Positions 40,500 through 52,610 of a stretch of 64,000 nt of DNA are shown in pieces; position 1 is the stretch's first letter, and each line of letters begins with the position of its first letter. Under the pieces are notes generated by a model. It had not been told where the DNA came from. It made no database searches and saw only the letters and a list, made by a program, of their open reading frames with translations. Where the stretch lies: assembly GCA_029210125.1 (NCBI GenBank), contig JARGPR010000001.1, forward strand, positions 454,812 through 518,811, written 5' to 3'. A program made the position numbers and the translations under genes. The DNA comes from Pseudomonadales bacterium (GTDB taxonomy: Bacteria; Pseudomonadota; Gammaproteobacteria; Pseudomonadales; JAHRWD01).

Positions 40500-41483
40500 A
40501 TGTCTCAACGCTTATTAGTGCTCGGTAAACGAGGTGGAATTTTACAGTGGTACGAGCACCTGCTCAGTGCTGCTCGAACGATGCCACAAGTTGAAGTAGA
40601 GGGGTTTGCGCTAAATCACAATGATTTCCTAGAGCGCACCGAAAAAAAAATTTACGCTATTGTCGATAAATCAAAGCCCGACAAAATAACCGCCTCGAAT
40701 TTACAAAAGAAGCTCAATAAATTCGAGCCGACCATTATTGTTGTTGTTGATTTGTTCTATTTTTCGGAGCGGGTTTTAACTATATTGAATTCTGTCAAAG
40801 GGCAGTGCCATATAGTACATTGGATTGGCGATTTTTTTGACGAGCGACTGATCAATTCTAGGCAAGTGGTTGATCGATATTATTTTTCGGACACAGGGCT
40901 CGTCGCAACTGCTCTCGCAATGGGCCTGATGAATGCTGAGTATCTACCCTTGGCGTATAATCCAGACTTGTTTCGCGTAGATCACCATCATGAAGCAAGG
41001 TCAGATGAATTGTTATTCATAGGGGCTTGGTCGGAAAATCGTGAAATGCTCATGAGAGCCATTGAGTTCCCAGTGCGTATTATTGGTAAAGGTTGGGGTA
41101 AAATGGCTGGCACGCAGCACAATATATCTGGAAAAAATATACCGATAATGGAAGTTGTAAAACTCTATCAGCAGCATAATTTTGTGCTCAACAACATCAA
41201 TACCGACAATATCAAGAGGGGGTTAAATATGCGCTGTTTTGAGGCGCCAGCCTGTGGCGCACTCTTGATTACCGATGATGTAGCCGATCTCAAATTATGT
41301 TATGAACCGGGCGACGAGGTTGTTTGCTATCAGAATAACCGGCAGCTGGCAGAGATATATGCCAGATTATGTGAAGAACCTAAAGTGCGTGAAATCATTC
41401 AATTAGCTGGTACGGAAAAGGCCAACCAGTGTCATGCGTACGCTCATCGGCTGCAGTCAATTATCATGAATTCAAGTCCTTAA
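40500..41483 (+). CDS. CgeB-like glycosyltransferase (GT-B fold)
   Basis: 327 aa, soluble. The C-terminal half has the pattern of the CgeB / DUF3880-linked glycosyltransferase family: LFIGAWSENREMLMRAIE, NINTDNIKRGLNMRCFEAPA with CGALLITDD, and YEPGDEVVCYQN, the nucleotide-sugar site of GT-B enzymes. The N-terminal half (LVLGKRGGILQWYEHL, HWIGDFFDERL) is the acceptor side. It probably glycosylates a surface polymer or protein. It opens a non-conserved block between dtd and the MFS gene. The substrate is unknown. Confidence 0.75.
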   Translation: MSQRLLVLGKRGGILQWYEHLLSAARTMPQVEVEGFALNHNDFLERTEKKIYAIVDKSKPDKITASNLQKKLNKFEPTIIVVVDLFYFSERVLTILNSVKGQCHIVHWIGDFFDERLINSRQVVDRYYFSDTGLVATALAMGLMNAEYLPLAYNPDLFRVDHHHEARSDELLFIGAWSENREMLMRAIEFPVRIIGKGWGKMAGTQHNISGKNIPIMEVVKLYQQHNFVLNNINTDNIKRGLNMRCFEAPACGALLITDDVADLKLCYEPGDEVVCYQNNRQLAEIYARLCEEPKVREIIQLAGTEKANQCHAYAHRLQSIIMNSSP

Positions 41484-41700
41484 CCACCAATCACACAATG
41501 AAAACAGCATCGTATTCATTCATCAGTGTCTTGTAGAAATAGAAGCCATGATAGAAAAAATACAACCTTAGTGCAGCTGGATCACTGATTGGAGTGAGTT
41601 GCAGCACAAAGAATCCACTTCAATGACAACCCCGCGAAAAGAAATATTCCGCAGCATATTTATACGGTAGTCGCGGATAAGCGATTTCTGAAGGTTGCTC

Positions 41701-42498
41701 TTATATCAGCAGGTTTTTGAGTTCGCTGAAACTAATTAGGTTTAAATATTCGTCTCTATTTGCGTTGAAGTCGTCAAATTCAAAAAAATGATTTGTTCTG
41801 TTGGTGCTTTGGCCTATCAAATGCGTTTTCGATAAAATTCCAACCCCCCAATCAGAGTCAATGCAGCAAGACTGGATAGAGGAGTTGTAGCGCCATTTTA
41901 AAAATGCTTTCCATGTCGTGCCATTCCAGTAGCCTCCCGCTGGTGATTGTTGAAAACGGTAGTTTTCACGTGCATGCCATTCAGTCGGCGGATTGCAGTC
42001 GTGTAAAACGATAAAGCCATCATCCTTAATGTACCTCATTGCATTTTCGATATCCTTATCGACTTGCTCAGCGAGGTGTAACCCATCGATGAAAATAACA
42101 TCAAATTTTATTGAGGGCGAAAGGATTTTTCCATCGGCTAATAAATCAAAAAACTCATCGCTTGTCATTTTGAAGTCAACGGGGTTTTCTAGGAATTCAA
42201 CGCCAGGGTCGACGCTGAATTTTTTGTCGGCGATGATGTGATCGAAATTATCGCTGGGGTCTCGAACGCCTATTTCGAGGTAGGTTGTTTCTTTGGTTGC
42301 TTTAGATAATAGGTGGTTTATTATCTCTGTTCTAGAGGTTTCTTTGAGTGTCTCCAGTTTTGATTTTTCTTTCCCGTTCACATAATATTTATCTGTTACA
42401 AGTTTTTTTCCATTTGAATAATGTTTTAAAAAGCTAGCTTGTTTTAACTTCATTCTAGATGCCCTGCATTTGATGGTTTTTACGTTGGTTTCGCCCAT
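41701..42498 (-). CDS. Class I SAM-dependent methyltransferase (Methyltransf_24-like)
   Basis: 265 aa, AT-rich relative to its neighbours. TTYLEIGVRDPSDNFDHI gives motif I, VIFIDGLHLAEQVDKDIE motif II, and YIKDDGFIVLHDCNPPTEW the post-motif segment. This pattern is common in methyltransferases of surface-polysaccharide loci, next to glycosyltransferases as here. The start is uncertain: the ATG at 42498 sits in a 6-bp hairpin without a Shine-Dalgarno, while an in-frame ATG at 42453 has AGGG eight bases upstream and would give 250 aa. Confidence 0.75.
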   Translation of the reverse strand: MGETNVKTIKCRASRMKLKQASFLKHYSNGKKLVTDKYYVNGKEKSKLETLKETSRTEIINHLLSKATKETTYLEIGVRDPSDNFDHIIADKKFSVDPGVEFLENPVDFKMTSDEFFDLLADGKILSPSIKFDVIFIDGLHLAEQVDKDIENAMRYIKDDGFIVLHDCNPPTEWHARENYRFQQSPAGGYWNGTTWKAFLKWRYNSSIQSCCIDSDWGVGILSKTHLIGQSTNRTNHFFEFDDFNANRDEYLNLISFSELKNLLI

Positions 42499-42745
42499 GA
42501 TAAGTGGGCGTTTTAACTATGCGCTCAAGATTATATATTCAAAATTTAATAGTATTGATATGGTTTTTTCAGCGATCCCTATTTGGAAATCAAATTTTTT
42601 TTCGGTATATAAATATGTGTAATTTCCTATTGGCGTATCATTATCGATAGCCTGATATACCTAAGTATCAATTATGAAATTATTTTTTAATTTTTTCTAC
42701 GTGTTTTGGGGAACCGTTCCCTAATTATTTGAAGTGTGACTATTC

Positions 42746-43002
42746 ATGAAGGCGAAACAAAAAATTAAGAATAGAGCGATTAGTTTGCGAAAAAGTAATG
42801 AAGCTATCACATTCAAAAATGTTGTCGTTGTAGATAGCAAAACAACCCAAAATATCCAAGTAGACCCTTTTTTTGAGCTCTCGTTCGATAATAGTTACGA
42901 TTCAGTAATCTTGTTTTTAGCGCTGCGAAGGAACTACCGGTGGCAGTATCATACTCCAAGCACTTTAGTGAAGTAGGCTTCCATGGCCCCGATGCATTAT
43001 AA
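42746..43002 (+). pseudogene. Frame-broken coding remnant 1
   Basis: An open frame from ATG 42746 reads MKAKQKIKNRAISLRKSNEA and continues to 42976. From 42925 another frame reads like protein (AKELPVAVSYSKHFSEVG, then FHGPDAL) up to the stop at 43000-43002. The two pieces could be one gene with a frameshift near 42920, or a genuine 76-aa gene followed by debris. I do not recognise the family. Confidence 0.4.
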
Positions 43003-43103
43003 CTGAGTAGCACCTAATATTCATCGAGATCGGTGACCAAAGAGCATGTGCTGAATCGCTTTGATTATATTTGTGTCTGCCTATCGGAGCACCTTGCTTT
43101 TAG

Positions 43104-43289
43104 CGAGCCTTTACCAGGCTCAAGTGTCGGATTCGCGCAGGATACAGTTTTTTTTATGAACAGATGCAATCGATCAATCACGGGTTTAACGTCGAAATGC
43201 GGTATAGGCAACGGCTCGGAATTGGCGAAATAAATGACACTGTTGTGATCAATATTCGAGCCATTCAAAAATCAGGCGGATTATGGTAG
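43104..43289 (+). pseudogene. Frame-broken coding remnant 2
   Basis: A 61-codon stop-free frame without a start codon reads plausibly as protein: YSFFYEQMQSINHGFNVEMR, then RLGIGEINDTVVINIRAIQK and SGGLW followed by a stop. The pattern resembles the strand region of hotdog-fold thioesterases, but this is a weak impression. It sits in a gene-poor stretch (42499-43529) and looks like a decayed gene end. The rest of the stretch is AT-rich and shows no other coding signal. Confidence 0.4.
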
Positions 43290-43529
43290 AATTTCGCGGC
43301 TTCGATGGCTGGGTTTATAAGTTTAACCCCTTTTCGCTATTGTTATGGTTTGTGACTCATATTCTCGCGTAGCTTTTTTTTAGAATTTACTCTCCGAAAA
43401 AAGTACCGAGACCGCTCACGTTGATGCAATTGTATTGGTAAGTTGCGGTGTCCCGTTTTTAGCGCGCACTTTGCGTAGCTCGAGCTTGCAGTATTCAAAC
43501 AAATTCTTTTCCTGAATAGAGGATTCTCT

Positions 43530-44780
43530 GTGTTTTACGGCTGGATTGTGCTGGCATTTGTCAGCTTTTGCTATTTTGCAGTAGTGGGCGGTGGTTTTTA
43601 CGGTTTCAGTGTAGTGATGCCGGAAATGATCAGTGAGCAGGGCTGGAGTCGTACGGAGGCGTCCCTAGGGATTGCTATCATGATGCTAACCTTCGGTTTA
43701 AATGCGCCGATTATTGCAATCTTGATAAGTAAAATTAAAACACAAAGAACCCTGCTGTTAGGGGGCGGAATGATCTCCCTCGGTAGTACAGCGCTCTATT
43801 TTACGGATGGCATCGTCTCGTTCTATATAGGGTCTTTTCTGCTTGGTGTCGGGCTTTCTATGTCATCTGTAGTGGCCGGTGGCCACCTGATTGCACAATG
43901 GTTTAACCGTCGACGTTCTTTGGCAATGGGTATCTTCATGGCCTCTGGAGGACTGGGTGCATTTGTGTTTGCGCCGCTTTTTTCTTACCTGATTACTTTG
44001 ACCGGCGACTGGCGGGTGGTTTGGGTTTGTGTGGCTATTATTGGTGTTACGGTAGGTATCCTAGGGTTTTTGATCGTCCGTGAGCGGCCGGTTGTAATGG
44101 GGCAATTTATCGATGGGGTTGATCCTAATGCGCCCACAACTGGCTCTGGTGAAGAAATTAAGCCGGCTAAGGTTTACAAATCATCGGTGAGCTGGACTCA
44201 ACGAGAGGCTTTCAAATCGAAAGTGTTCTGGTTGATGCTGTTCGCGTCATGGGTGGCAATGAGTGGTAACACCGTAATTACCAGTCAGGTTGTGCTTCAC
44301 TTAACTGACCTGGGTATTGCGCAGATCGCAGCGGCGGGTGCCTTAGGTATTATTGGTATTGTGAATACCATAGGTAGGTTTTCAGGCGGTGCGCTAGGAG
44401 ATCGGTTTGATCCCCGGCTGTTGATGTTCGTTGGGCTAGCGCTTGAGTTGTTAGGAATTTTTGTGCTGATTCGAGCAGATGAGCAGATTTTGGTTTACTC
44501 CTTTTCGATTCTGTTTGGCCTTGGTTTTGGGTTGTATTTAGTGGCCTTTACATCACTGATTGCAAATTATTTTGGTGCGGAAAACTACGCAAAAATCTAT
44601 GCGTTATTAGGTTTATGTTACACCGTGTTAACTTCCTCAGCGCCTATTTTAGCGGGTTATGCCTACGATAAACTTGGCAGTTACGACGTTCCATTTTATG
44701 TAATCCTTGGCTTCGGCTGCTGCGCATTGATTGCTATATTGTTGATGAAACCACCGGCACGAAAAGCGGTAGTTGTGTAG
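43530..44780 (+). CDS. Major facilitator superfamily transporter (monocarboxylate/oxalate-type)
   Basis: 416 aa, 12 predicted membrane helices. It starts at a GTG with AGAGGA upstream: MFYGWIVLAFVSFCYFA. QWFNRRRSLAMGIFMASGGL and the DWRVVWVCVAIIG segment are typical of the MCT / OxlT-like branch that exchanges carboxylates. LGDRFDPRLLMF is the second-half MFS loop motif. The substrate cannot be read from sequence. It lies 146 bp before a GntR regulator which may or may not control it. Confidence 0.85.
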   Translation: MFYGWIVLAFVSFCYFAVVGGGFYGFSVVMPEMISEQGWSRTEASLGIAIMMLTFGLNAPIIAILISKIKTQRTLLLGGGMISLGSTALYFTDGIVSFYIGSFLLGVGLSMSSVVAGGHLIAQWFNRRRSLAMGIFMASGGLGAFVFAPLFSYLITLTGDWRVVWVCVAIIGVTVGILGFLIVRERPVVMGQFIDGVDPNAPTTGSGEEIKPAKVYKSSVSWTQREAFKSKVFWLMLFASWVAMSGNTVITSQVVLHLTDLGIAQIAAAGALGIIGIVNTIGRFSGGALGDRFDPRLLMFVGLALELLGIFVLIRADEQILVYSFSILFGLGFGLYLVAFTSLIANYFGAENYAKIYALLGLCYTVLTSSAPILAGYAYDKLGSYDVPFYVILGFGCCALIAILLMKPPARKAVVV

Positions 44781-44926
44781 TGCTCTATTTTTCTTTCGCG
44801 CCTTCTTGATGGTATAGCGCTAGCGAGTCCTATTCTGCGCACCAGGATGATTAGTTCTTGGAACAAATTGTTTTTTGTCTTACAATCAACAGTTCGACTA
44901 AATAACCTTCCCGTATTGGCGGATTT

Positions 44927-45607
44927 ATGAGTTTTGAAGCTTCGACCAGCCTTGCTGAGCAAATTGCAGATTATATTGGCCAGCAGATTATTACTGGTCA
45001 ACTGAAAGATCATGAGCGCATTCAGGAGCAAAAATTTGCCAAACAGCTTGAGGTGAGCCGTGGCTCAGTGCGAGAGGCGCTGCTTATATTGGAGGCTCGC
45101 CATCTAATCGATATCATTCCCCGCCGTGGCGCGGTGGTATCCGCATTGACCATTCAACACGTTGAAAACTTTTATGAAGTAGTGATTGTTCTCTATGTAT
45201 TACTGGCCCAAAAGGTAGCCACCATTTGGAAAGATGACGATCTTAAGCCGTTTATGGAAATGGCGCGGGAGATGAGGGAGCTGGTGGCAAATAAGGATCA
45301 AAAAGAATTTTTCAGCATGACCTTTAAATTTGGTCAGAAGGCTAACCCCCTTGTTAAAAATACCTACCTTGAAGAGATCTTGGTGAATCTTGCGCCTGTT
45401 GCTCTACGTACGCGCCATGTTGCAGACACCGTAAATCAATATTCCATGGAAGAAAGCCTGGAGTTCAATAACAATATTATTGATGGTGTTCGAGATCGTA
45501 ATATGGACGTGATCAAAAAAGTTGTTGTTGATTATTACACCAAACAGCGCGACCTGGTGATTGCGGCTATCCGTGAGTCCGAAGCATCTGCGGTCGAGGT
45601 ATCCTGA
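44927..45607 (+). CDS. GntR-family transcriptional regulator (FCD type)
   Basis: 226 aa. An N-terminal winged helix (about 8-75: IADYIGQQIITGQLKDHERI, SRGSVREALLILEARHLIDI) is followed by an all-helical FCD-type effector domain. The metal-ligand His of many FCD domains are not obvious. A GntR gene directly before smc is conserved in Pseudomonas and relatives, so it belongs to the smc neighbourhood rather than only to the MFS gene upstream. Confidence 0.88.
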   Translation: MSFEASTSLAEQIADYIGQQIITGQLKDHERIQEQKFAKQLEVSRGSVREALLILEARHLIDIIPRRGAVVSALTIQHVENFYEVVIVLYVLLAQKVATIWKDDDLKPFMEMAREMRELVANKDQKEFFSMTFKFGQKANPLVKNTYLEEILVNLAPVALRTRHVADTVNQYSMEESLEFNNNIIDGVRDRNMDVIKKVVVDYYTKQRDLVIAAIRESEASAVEVS

Positions 45608-45792
45608 TCGCCCCACCTGAATAGTAAGCTTGAGACCGATTTGAGTTTCTCGCTACTGCTCTCCTGTCATAGCTAATCAGTAGTGATTGTCTGCTAAATT
45701 CGATAGACTAGGGACCTCTGCGCGGTCGCCTTGGTGTGCCGTTTTATTCTAAATAATAACTCTACACAGTTGCATTCAAGCGCCTTTGATTT

Positions 45793-48700
45793 ATGCGTCT
45801 AAAGACTATAAAACTCGCGGGATTTAAATCCTTCGTTGACCCTACCTCTGTGCATTTTCCTGGTGATTTATGTGCCGTGGTCGGCCCAAATGGTTGTGGG
45901 AAATCTAATATTATCGATGCCGTACGATGGGTTATGGGTGAAAGCTCCGCCAAACATCTGCGTGGCGAATCGATGTCCGATGTCATATTTAACGGTTCAA
46001 CCTCTCGAAAACCTGTTGGTCAATGCACTATTGAACTGATATTTGATAACTCCGATAGCACTCTGACAGGTGAATACTCGCAGTACAATGAGATATCGAT
46101 TAAACGTAAATTGACCCGGGATGGTCAGTCCACCTACTTCCTGAATGGCACCCGCTGCCGTCGTCGGGATATTGTTGATATTTTCCTCGGTACTGGCCTC
46201 GGGCCGCGCAGTTATTCGATCATCGAGCAGGGTATGATATCGAATATCATCGAAGCTAAACCGGCGGAATTGCGAGTTTATCTTGAGGAAGCGGCGGGTA
46301 TTTCAAAGTACAAGGAACGTCGCAAAGAAACCGCTAACCGTATGCGGCACACGGTCGAAAATCTTGATCGTGTCAAAGATTTGTCCGATGAACTTGAAAA
46401 GCAGGCCAGGCATTTAGACCGGCAGGCTAAAGCAGCCGAAAAATACAAAGAATACCGTGAGCAAGAAAGACTCGAACAAGCGCAACTATTGAGCTGTCGT
46501 TGGCAGGAGTTCGTCGAGCAATTTACCGTGTTCAACGAACGTATTCAAAATGAAGAGGTTCGGCTTGAAGAGGCAAACGCCAGTGCTACCAGTCTTGTTT
46601 TGCAGATAGAACAAAGCCGAATTCAGCGGGATACCGTTGCTGAAAAACGTGACCTGATTCAAGAGCAGTTTTATCAGTGGGGCAATGAAATCAGCCGCCG
46701 TGAGCAGAGCATCAGCCATCAAAACGAACGTATTGCTGGTTTGCAGCGGGATATACCAGAGCTGGAGTCAGGTATTCAGCGCACGCAACAGGATGTTGAT
46801 CAAAACCGTAATAAGTTGGCAAGACTGGAAAATGAACTTGAAGAAATTGGCCCTCGTCTTGACCAATTAACCGAGTCAGCCGGCGAGCATGCCTCCGAAC
46901 TAGAACAGCAAGAACAGGCGCTTACAAACTGGCAGCATGGTTGGGATCAGTTTCATGAGGCCGCAATGGAGCCTGCGCGGCTCGCGGAGGTTGAAAAATC
47001 TCAGATACAATATTCTGAGCAAAGAATAGATCGACTATCCAGCCAATCTGCCAAACTCCGGCAGGAGATGGAGCAACTGCAACTTGAGCCGGAGCTTCAG
47101 GCTATTGAAGAGCTTCAGGGGCAGGCAGTAGAACGCGAAATGGAATCAGAGCAGCACCGCGAACTACTTGAGCAATTGACCGATGAAGTGAAATTTCAGC
47201 AGGAAAATAATCGCCAAAATTACAAAGGTATTGATCAGCAGCGAGGACAGCTTCAGGACCAAAAGGGGCACCTGAAATCACTTCAGGTGCTGCAGGAATC
47301 TGCGCTGCAGGATGTCGGAGAAGGCTTTCAGGATTGGCTGAACAAAAATGATCTTACGGATGCCGAACGCCTGTTCAACAAAATTGACGTTCAGCCCGGT
47401 TGGGATATTGCGGTAGAAGTGGTGCTTGGTGATTTGCTGCATGGGCTGTGTATTGATAATGCCCAGCAATACAGTCATGCCTATCCAGAGGTTGACAGTT
47501 TTTCGGTGGCTTTGCTAGAACAGGGCGATGCTAACGCCAGCCACCACTTGATAGAAAATACAACAGCAAGTCAGCGGCTAATTGACTGTGTAAGTTCGAG
47601 CTGGAATCTGACAGAACTACTGGGTGATGTGTTAACGGCTGAAGACATTGATCAAGCCTTCGCACTACGTAAAAGCCTTACGGAAAACCAGTCGATCATT
47701 ACTAAAGATGGGGTTTGGTTTGGTGCCAATTGGCTGCGCATAGTTAAACGTAATGACCCAAAAAGGGGAATGTTGCAGCGAAGCAAAGAGATTGAACAGC
47801 TGGAGAGCAGCATTACCGAGTTAGAGGTTGGTATTGAGCAACTTCAACAAATCCTTGATAGCGGCCTGCTACAACTAAAGGAATCGGAGCAGCAGCGGGA
47901 GAAAACGCGTAACCAAAACCAGCAGTTGGAACGTGAAATTGCGCAACTCAATGCTGATATTGCACGCCGTAAAGCGCGTCGGGAACAAACCCTCGATCGT
48001 CAGCAGCGTATTGAGCAGGAGTTGACGGAACTCGCGGAAGAGCTTGAAGAGCAACAGCAGAGACTCAGTGAGTCTCGATTGAAGCTCCAGTCCAGGCTTG
48101 ACGAAATGGGCAATAATGATCAGGTTCGAAATGAATTGCGTCAGCAAAAAGAACAGATTCAGCAACGGCTAAACCAAATTCGTAGCATAGAGCGGGAGAG
48201 TAAGGAACAGTTTCTTAATCTTAGTCTTGAGAAAAAAACCCTGGAAACCTCGTTGCAATTTACCCGAGATGCACTCAATCGCCTGCAGCATCAATGGGAG
48301 TCCGATCAGCAACGACTCGAACTGTTGCGCAGTAACCTGCTGGAAGCAGCAGAACCGATTGAAGCGTTAAAGCTTGAGCTGGAAGAGCTGCTTGAAAAGC
48401 GACTTGAAGTAGATAAACAGCTTCAGGAAGCGCGGGAGCAGATGAACGATGCGGATAATACCCTGCGTAGCGCAGAAAAACAGCGTGAAGAAAACGACCA
48501 GGCGGTACAAGCGCTGCGTGGTAGTCTTGAAACCCTGCGAGTGGGCAGCCAGGAGGTAAAGGTCAAAGCGGCCAATCTGGTTGAGCAGATAGAACAGCTG
48601 GGTTTCCGCCCTATGGAGACCTACCAGGCAATTCCTGATGGGGTGGACCAAAGCCAATTGCAGGAATCACTGGCAACTATCGAGCGCCGTATCCAGCGAT

Positions 48701-49314
48701 TGGGCTCCATTAACCTGGCGGCAATCGAAGAGTTTAAAGCGGTTTCTGAACGATGTGAGTATCTGCTGGGACAGCAAAATGATCTTAATGAAGCCCTCAG
48801 CACGCTAGAAGAAGCAATAAGAAAAATTGACCGTGAAACCCGTGGTAAATTTAAAGAGTGTTTCGACGAGGTTAACCAAAAGTTTCAGACCCTGTTTCCA
48901 AAGGTTTTCGGCGGTGGCTACGCTCAATTAGAGATGACCGGGGATGACCTGTTGGATACCGGCGTAACCATTACAGCGCGCCCGCCGGGCAAACGAAACA
49001 GTACTATTCATCTATTATCCGGTGGTGAAAAAGCGCTCACCGCAATCTCATTGATTTTCGCTATTTTTCAGCTTAATCCATCACCATTTTGTATGCTTGA
49101 CGAGGTAGATGCGCCGTTGGATGATGCGAATACAGGGCGTTATGCGCGATTGCTTGAAGAGATGTCGAGTACCATTCAGTTTATCTATATAACCCACAAT
49201 AAAATTTCAATGGAGATGGCTCATCAGTTGATGGGAATCACCATGCACGAACCCGGTGTATCACGGCTAGTAACCGTTGATGTGGACGAAGCGGTAGCCA
49301 TGGCTGCTTCGTGA
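45793..49314 (+). CDS. smc: Chromosome partition protein SMC
   Basis: 1173 aa. Walker A GPNGCGKSNIIDAVRWVMGE near residue 32, long coiled coils (about 165-500 and 660-1010) on either side of the hinge (about 510-650), and C-terminal signature LLSGGEKALTAISLIFAIFQ with Walker B FCMLDEVDAPLDDANT. It works with ScpA and ScpB (16.6-18.3 kb) as a DNA loop-extruding complex. Many gammaproteobacteria use MukBEF instead; this one has the SMC type. Confidence 0.98.
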   Translation: MRLKTIKLAGFKSFVDPTSVHFPGDLCAVVGPNGCGKSNIIDAVRWVMGESSAKHLRGESMSDVIFNGSTSRKPVGQCTIELIFDNSDSTLTGEYSQYNEISIKRKLTRDGQSTYFLNGTRCRRRDIVDIFLGTGLGPRSYSIIEQGMISNIIEAKPAELRVYLEEAAGISKYKERRKETANRMRHTVENLDRVKDLSDELEKQARHLDRQAKAAEKYKEYREQERLEQAQLLSCRWQEFVEQFTVFNERIQNEEVRLEEANASATSLVLQIEQSRIQRDTVAEKRDLIQEQFYQWGNEISRREQSISHQNERIAGLQRDIPELESGIQRTQQDVDQNRNKLARLENELEEIGPRLDQLTESAGEHASELEQQEQALTNWQHGWDQFHEAAMEPARLAEVEKSQIQYSEQRIDRLSSQSAKLRQEMEQLQLEPELQAIEELQGQAVEREMESEQHRELLEQLTDEVKFQQENNRQNYKGIDQQRGQLQDQKGHLKSLQVLQESALQDVGEGFQDWLNKNDLTDAERLFNKIDVQPGWDIAVEVVLGDLLHGLCIDNAQQYSHAYPEVDSFSVALLEQGDANASHHLIENTTASQRLIDCVSSSWNLTELLGDVLTAEDIDQAFALRKSLTENQSIITKDGVWFGANWLRIVKRNDPKRGMLQRSKEIEQLESSITELEVGIEQLQQILDSGLLQLKESEQQREKTRNQNQQLEREIAQLNADIARRKARREQTLDRQQRIEQELTELAEELEEQQQRLSESRLKLQSRLDEMGNNDQVRNELRQQKEQIQQRLNQIRSIERESKEQFLNLSLEKKTLETSLQFTRDALNRLQHQWESDQQRLELLRSNLLEAAEPIEALKLELEELLEKRLEVDKQLQEAREQMNDADNTLRSAEKQREENDQAVQALRGSLETLRVGSQEVKVKAANLVEQIEQLGFRPMETYQAIPDGVDQSQLQESLATIERRIQRLGSINLAAIEEFKAVSERCEYLLGQQNDLNEALSTLEEAIRKIDRETRGKFKECFDEVNQKFQTLFPKVFGGGYAQLEMTGDDLLDTGVTITARPPGKRNSTIHLLSGGEKALTAISLIFAIFQLNPSPFCMLDEVDAPLDDANTGRYARLLEEMSSTIQFIYITHNKISMEMAHQLMGITMHEPGVSRLVTVDVDEAVAMAAS

Positions 49315-49423
49315 ATTATTTTATCTGGCGGTCGTTCAATCATCGCTCATAGGTTTTAAACTGAGCTACAGAGAAGCGCGTAAACTGGGAACCAAGTAAC
49401 AACATGTTAGAAAGGCTTGAGAA

Positions 49424-50455
49424 ATGGATGAAACAGCAATGAGTTTGGTGGATTGGATATACATCGTCGGAGGGCTGGTTTTACTGGTGGTTTTGATTGA
49501 TGGCCTTCGTCGAATGAACAGCAACTGGAAGCAAAAAGTTCGACTTAAAGTAGTTGCAGAAGAAGATGATGAAGATCTAGATGAACGTGATGGTGTGGCA
49601 CTATTACGCGGTGAGCTTCCCAATGGTGGAGCGCGAGTAGTACGTGCTGAACCCTTTATTTCAAGTGATAAATCACACCTTGAGTCAGAGTCTGAGCCGG
49701 AAGGAATTAATGGTAACGAATCGAATATTGTTGAAAATGGGGATTCAAATACCGATGAATCAATTTCTTGTAGCTCTGCTCAGGAGCAAGATACTCGAGT
49801 TGAGCCACCCGAAGGCGTCATACAGCCGATATCAGTAGACCGCGAACAGCCAGAACCCGAGGCCGAAAAAGCTAATATCAAAACAAAAAATGAGTCCGCA
49901 AAAATAAAACAAAAAACTAGCTCGAAGATTAAATCAGTGGTCCAAAAGCAGCTCGATTTTTCCGATGCGCTGTTTGCTTCAGAGAACGATCAGCCACCCA
50001 AAAAGGCTGTTAAGCCTAGGAAACCGGATGAGATCGAAGATATTATCGTCATTCATATTCAGATTCCGCCTAGCGAAACCATCGATAGTAAGCTGCTAAT
50101 TCCACTGCTGCAGGATAATGGTATGCGGCACGGTGAAATGGGTATTTTTCATCGCCAGGATGACCGGAATATCGCCAGCACGCCGCTATTTAGTTTGGCC
50201 AACAGCCAGGAACCGGGAACCTTTGATTTAGATGCAAAAGAAGGTTTTACGGTTGCTGGATTGACGTTGTTTTTTACCCTGCCTGGGCCAGAGGATCCTG
50301 TGGTAGCGCTGAATGAAATGATTAAATTGGCTGAGATTTTAAAAACCGAGCTACGTGCTAATTGGCTCGACAGCGGTCGCAACCCGTTAAATACCCAGAT
50401 TTTGGAACACCTCCGGCAGAAGGTACGGGATTTCAAACTACAGCATCCTGCCTGA
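49424..50455 (+). CDS. zipA: Cell division protein ZipA
   Basis: 343 aa. An N-terminal membrane anchor (about 8-27, LVDWIYIVGGLVLLVVLIDG) is followed by GLRRMNSNWKQKVRLK, the ZipA juxtamembrane pattern. A charged, low-complexity linker spans about 55-200, and the FtsZ-binding ZipA_C domain about 205-340 (IEDIIVIHIQIPPSET, GMRHGEMGIFHRQD, FFTLPGPEDPVVALNEMI). A second ATG at 49439 is a possible start. It recruits and bundles FtsZ at the septum. The smc-zipA-ligA order is conserved. Confidence 0.95.
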   Translation: MDETAMSLVDWIYIVGGLVLLVVLIDGLRRMNSNWKQKVRLKVVAEEDDEDLDERDGVALLRGELPNGGARVVRAEPFISSDKSHLESESEPEGINGNESNIVENGDSNTDESISCSSAQEQDTRVEPPEGVIQPISVDREQPEPEAEKANIKTKNESAKIKQKTSSKIKSVVQKQLDFSDALFASENDQPPKKAVKPRKPDEIEDIIVIHIQIPPSETIDSKLLIPLLQDNGMRHGEMGIFHRQDDRNIASTPLFSLANSQEPGTFDLDAKEGFTVAGLTLFFTLPGPEDPVVALNEMIKLAEILKTELRANWLDSGRNPLNTQILEHLRQKVRDFKLQHPA

Positions 50456-50513
50456 TTTTTTGGTCTGTTGAGTTTACTGCTCTTTTACCTTTCCTCCCTT
50501 TCATTACGTATAG

Positions 50514-52562
<2,049 letters not shown>

Positions 52563-52610
52563 TTTGCCATACTTAACAGCGGCTAATTTGGCTATAAAAA
52601 GGAGATCTAA

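Noticed and set aside
43284-43292. Extended -10 box (TGG-TAGAAT) as a promoter for the MFS gene
   Set aside because: It overlaps the end of a coding remnant, lacks a -35 and is 240 bases from the gene; not strong enough to list.
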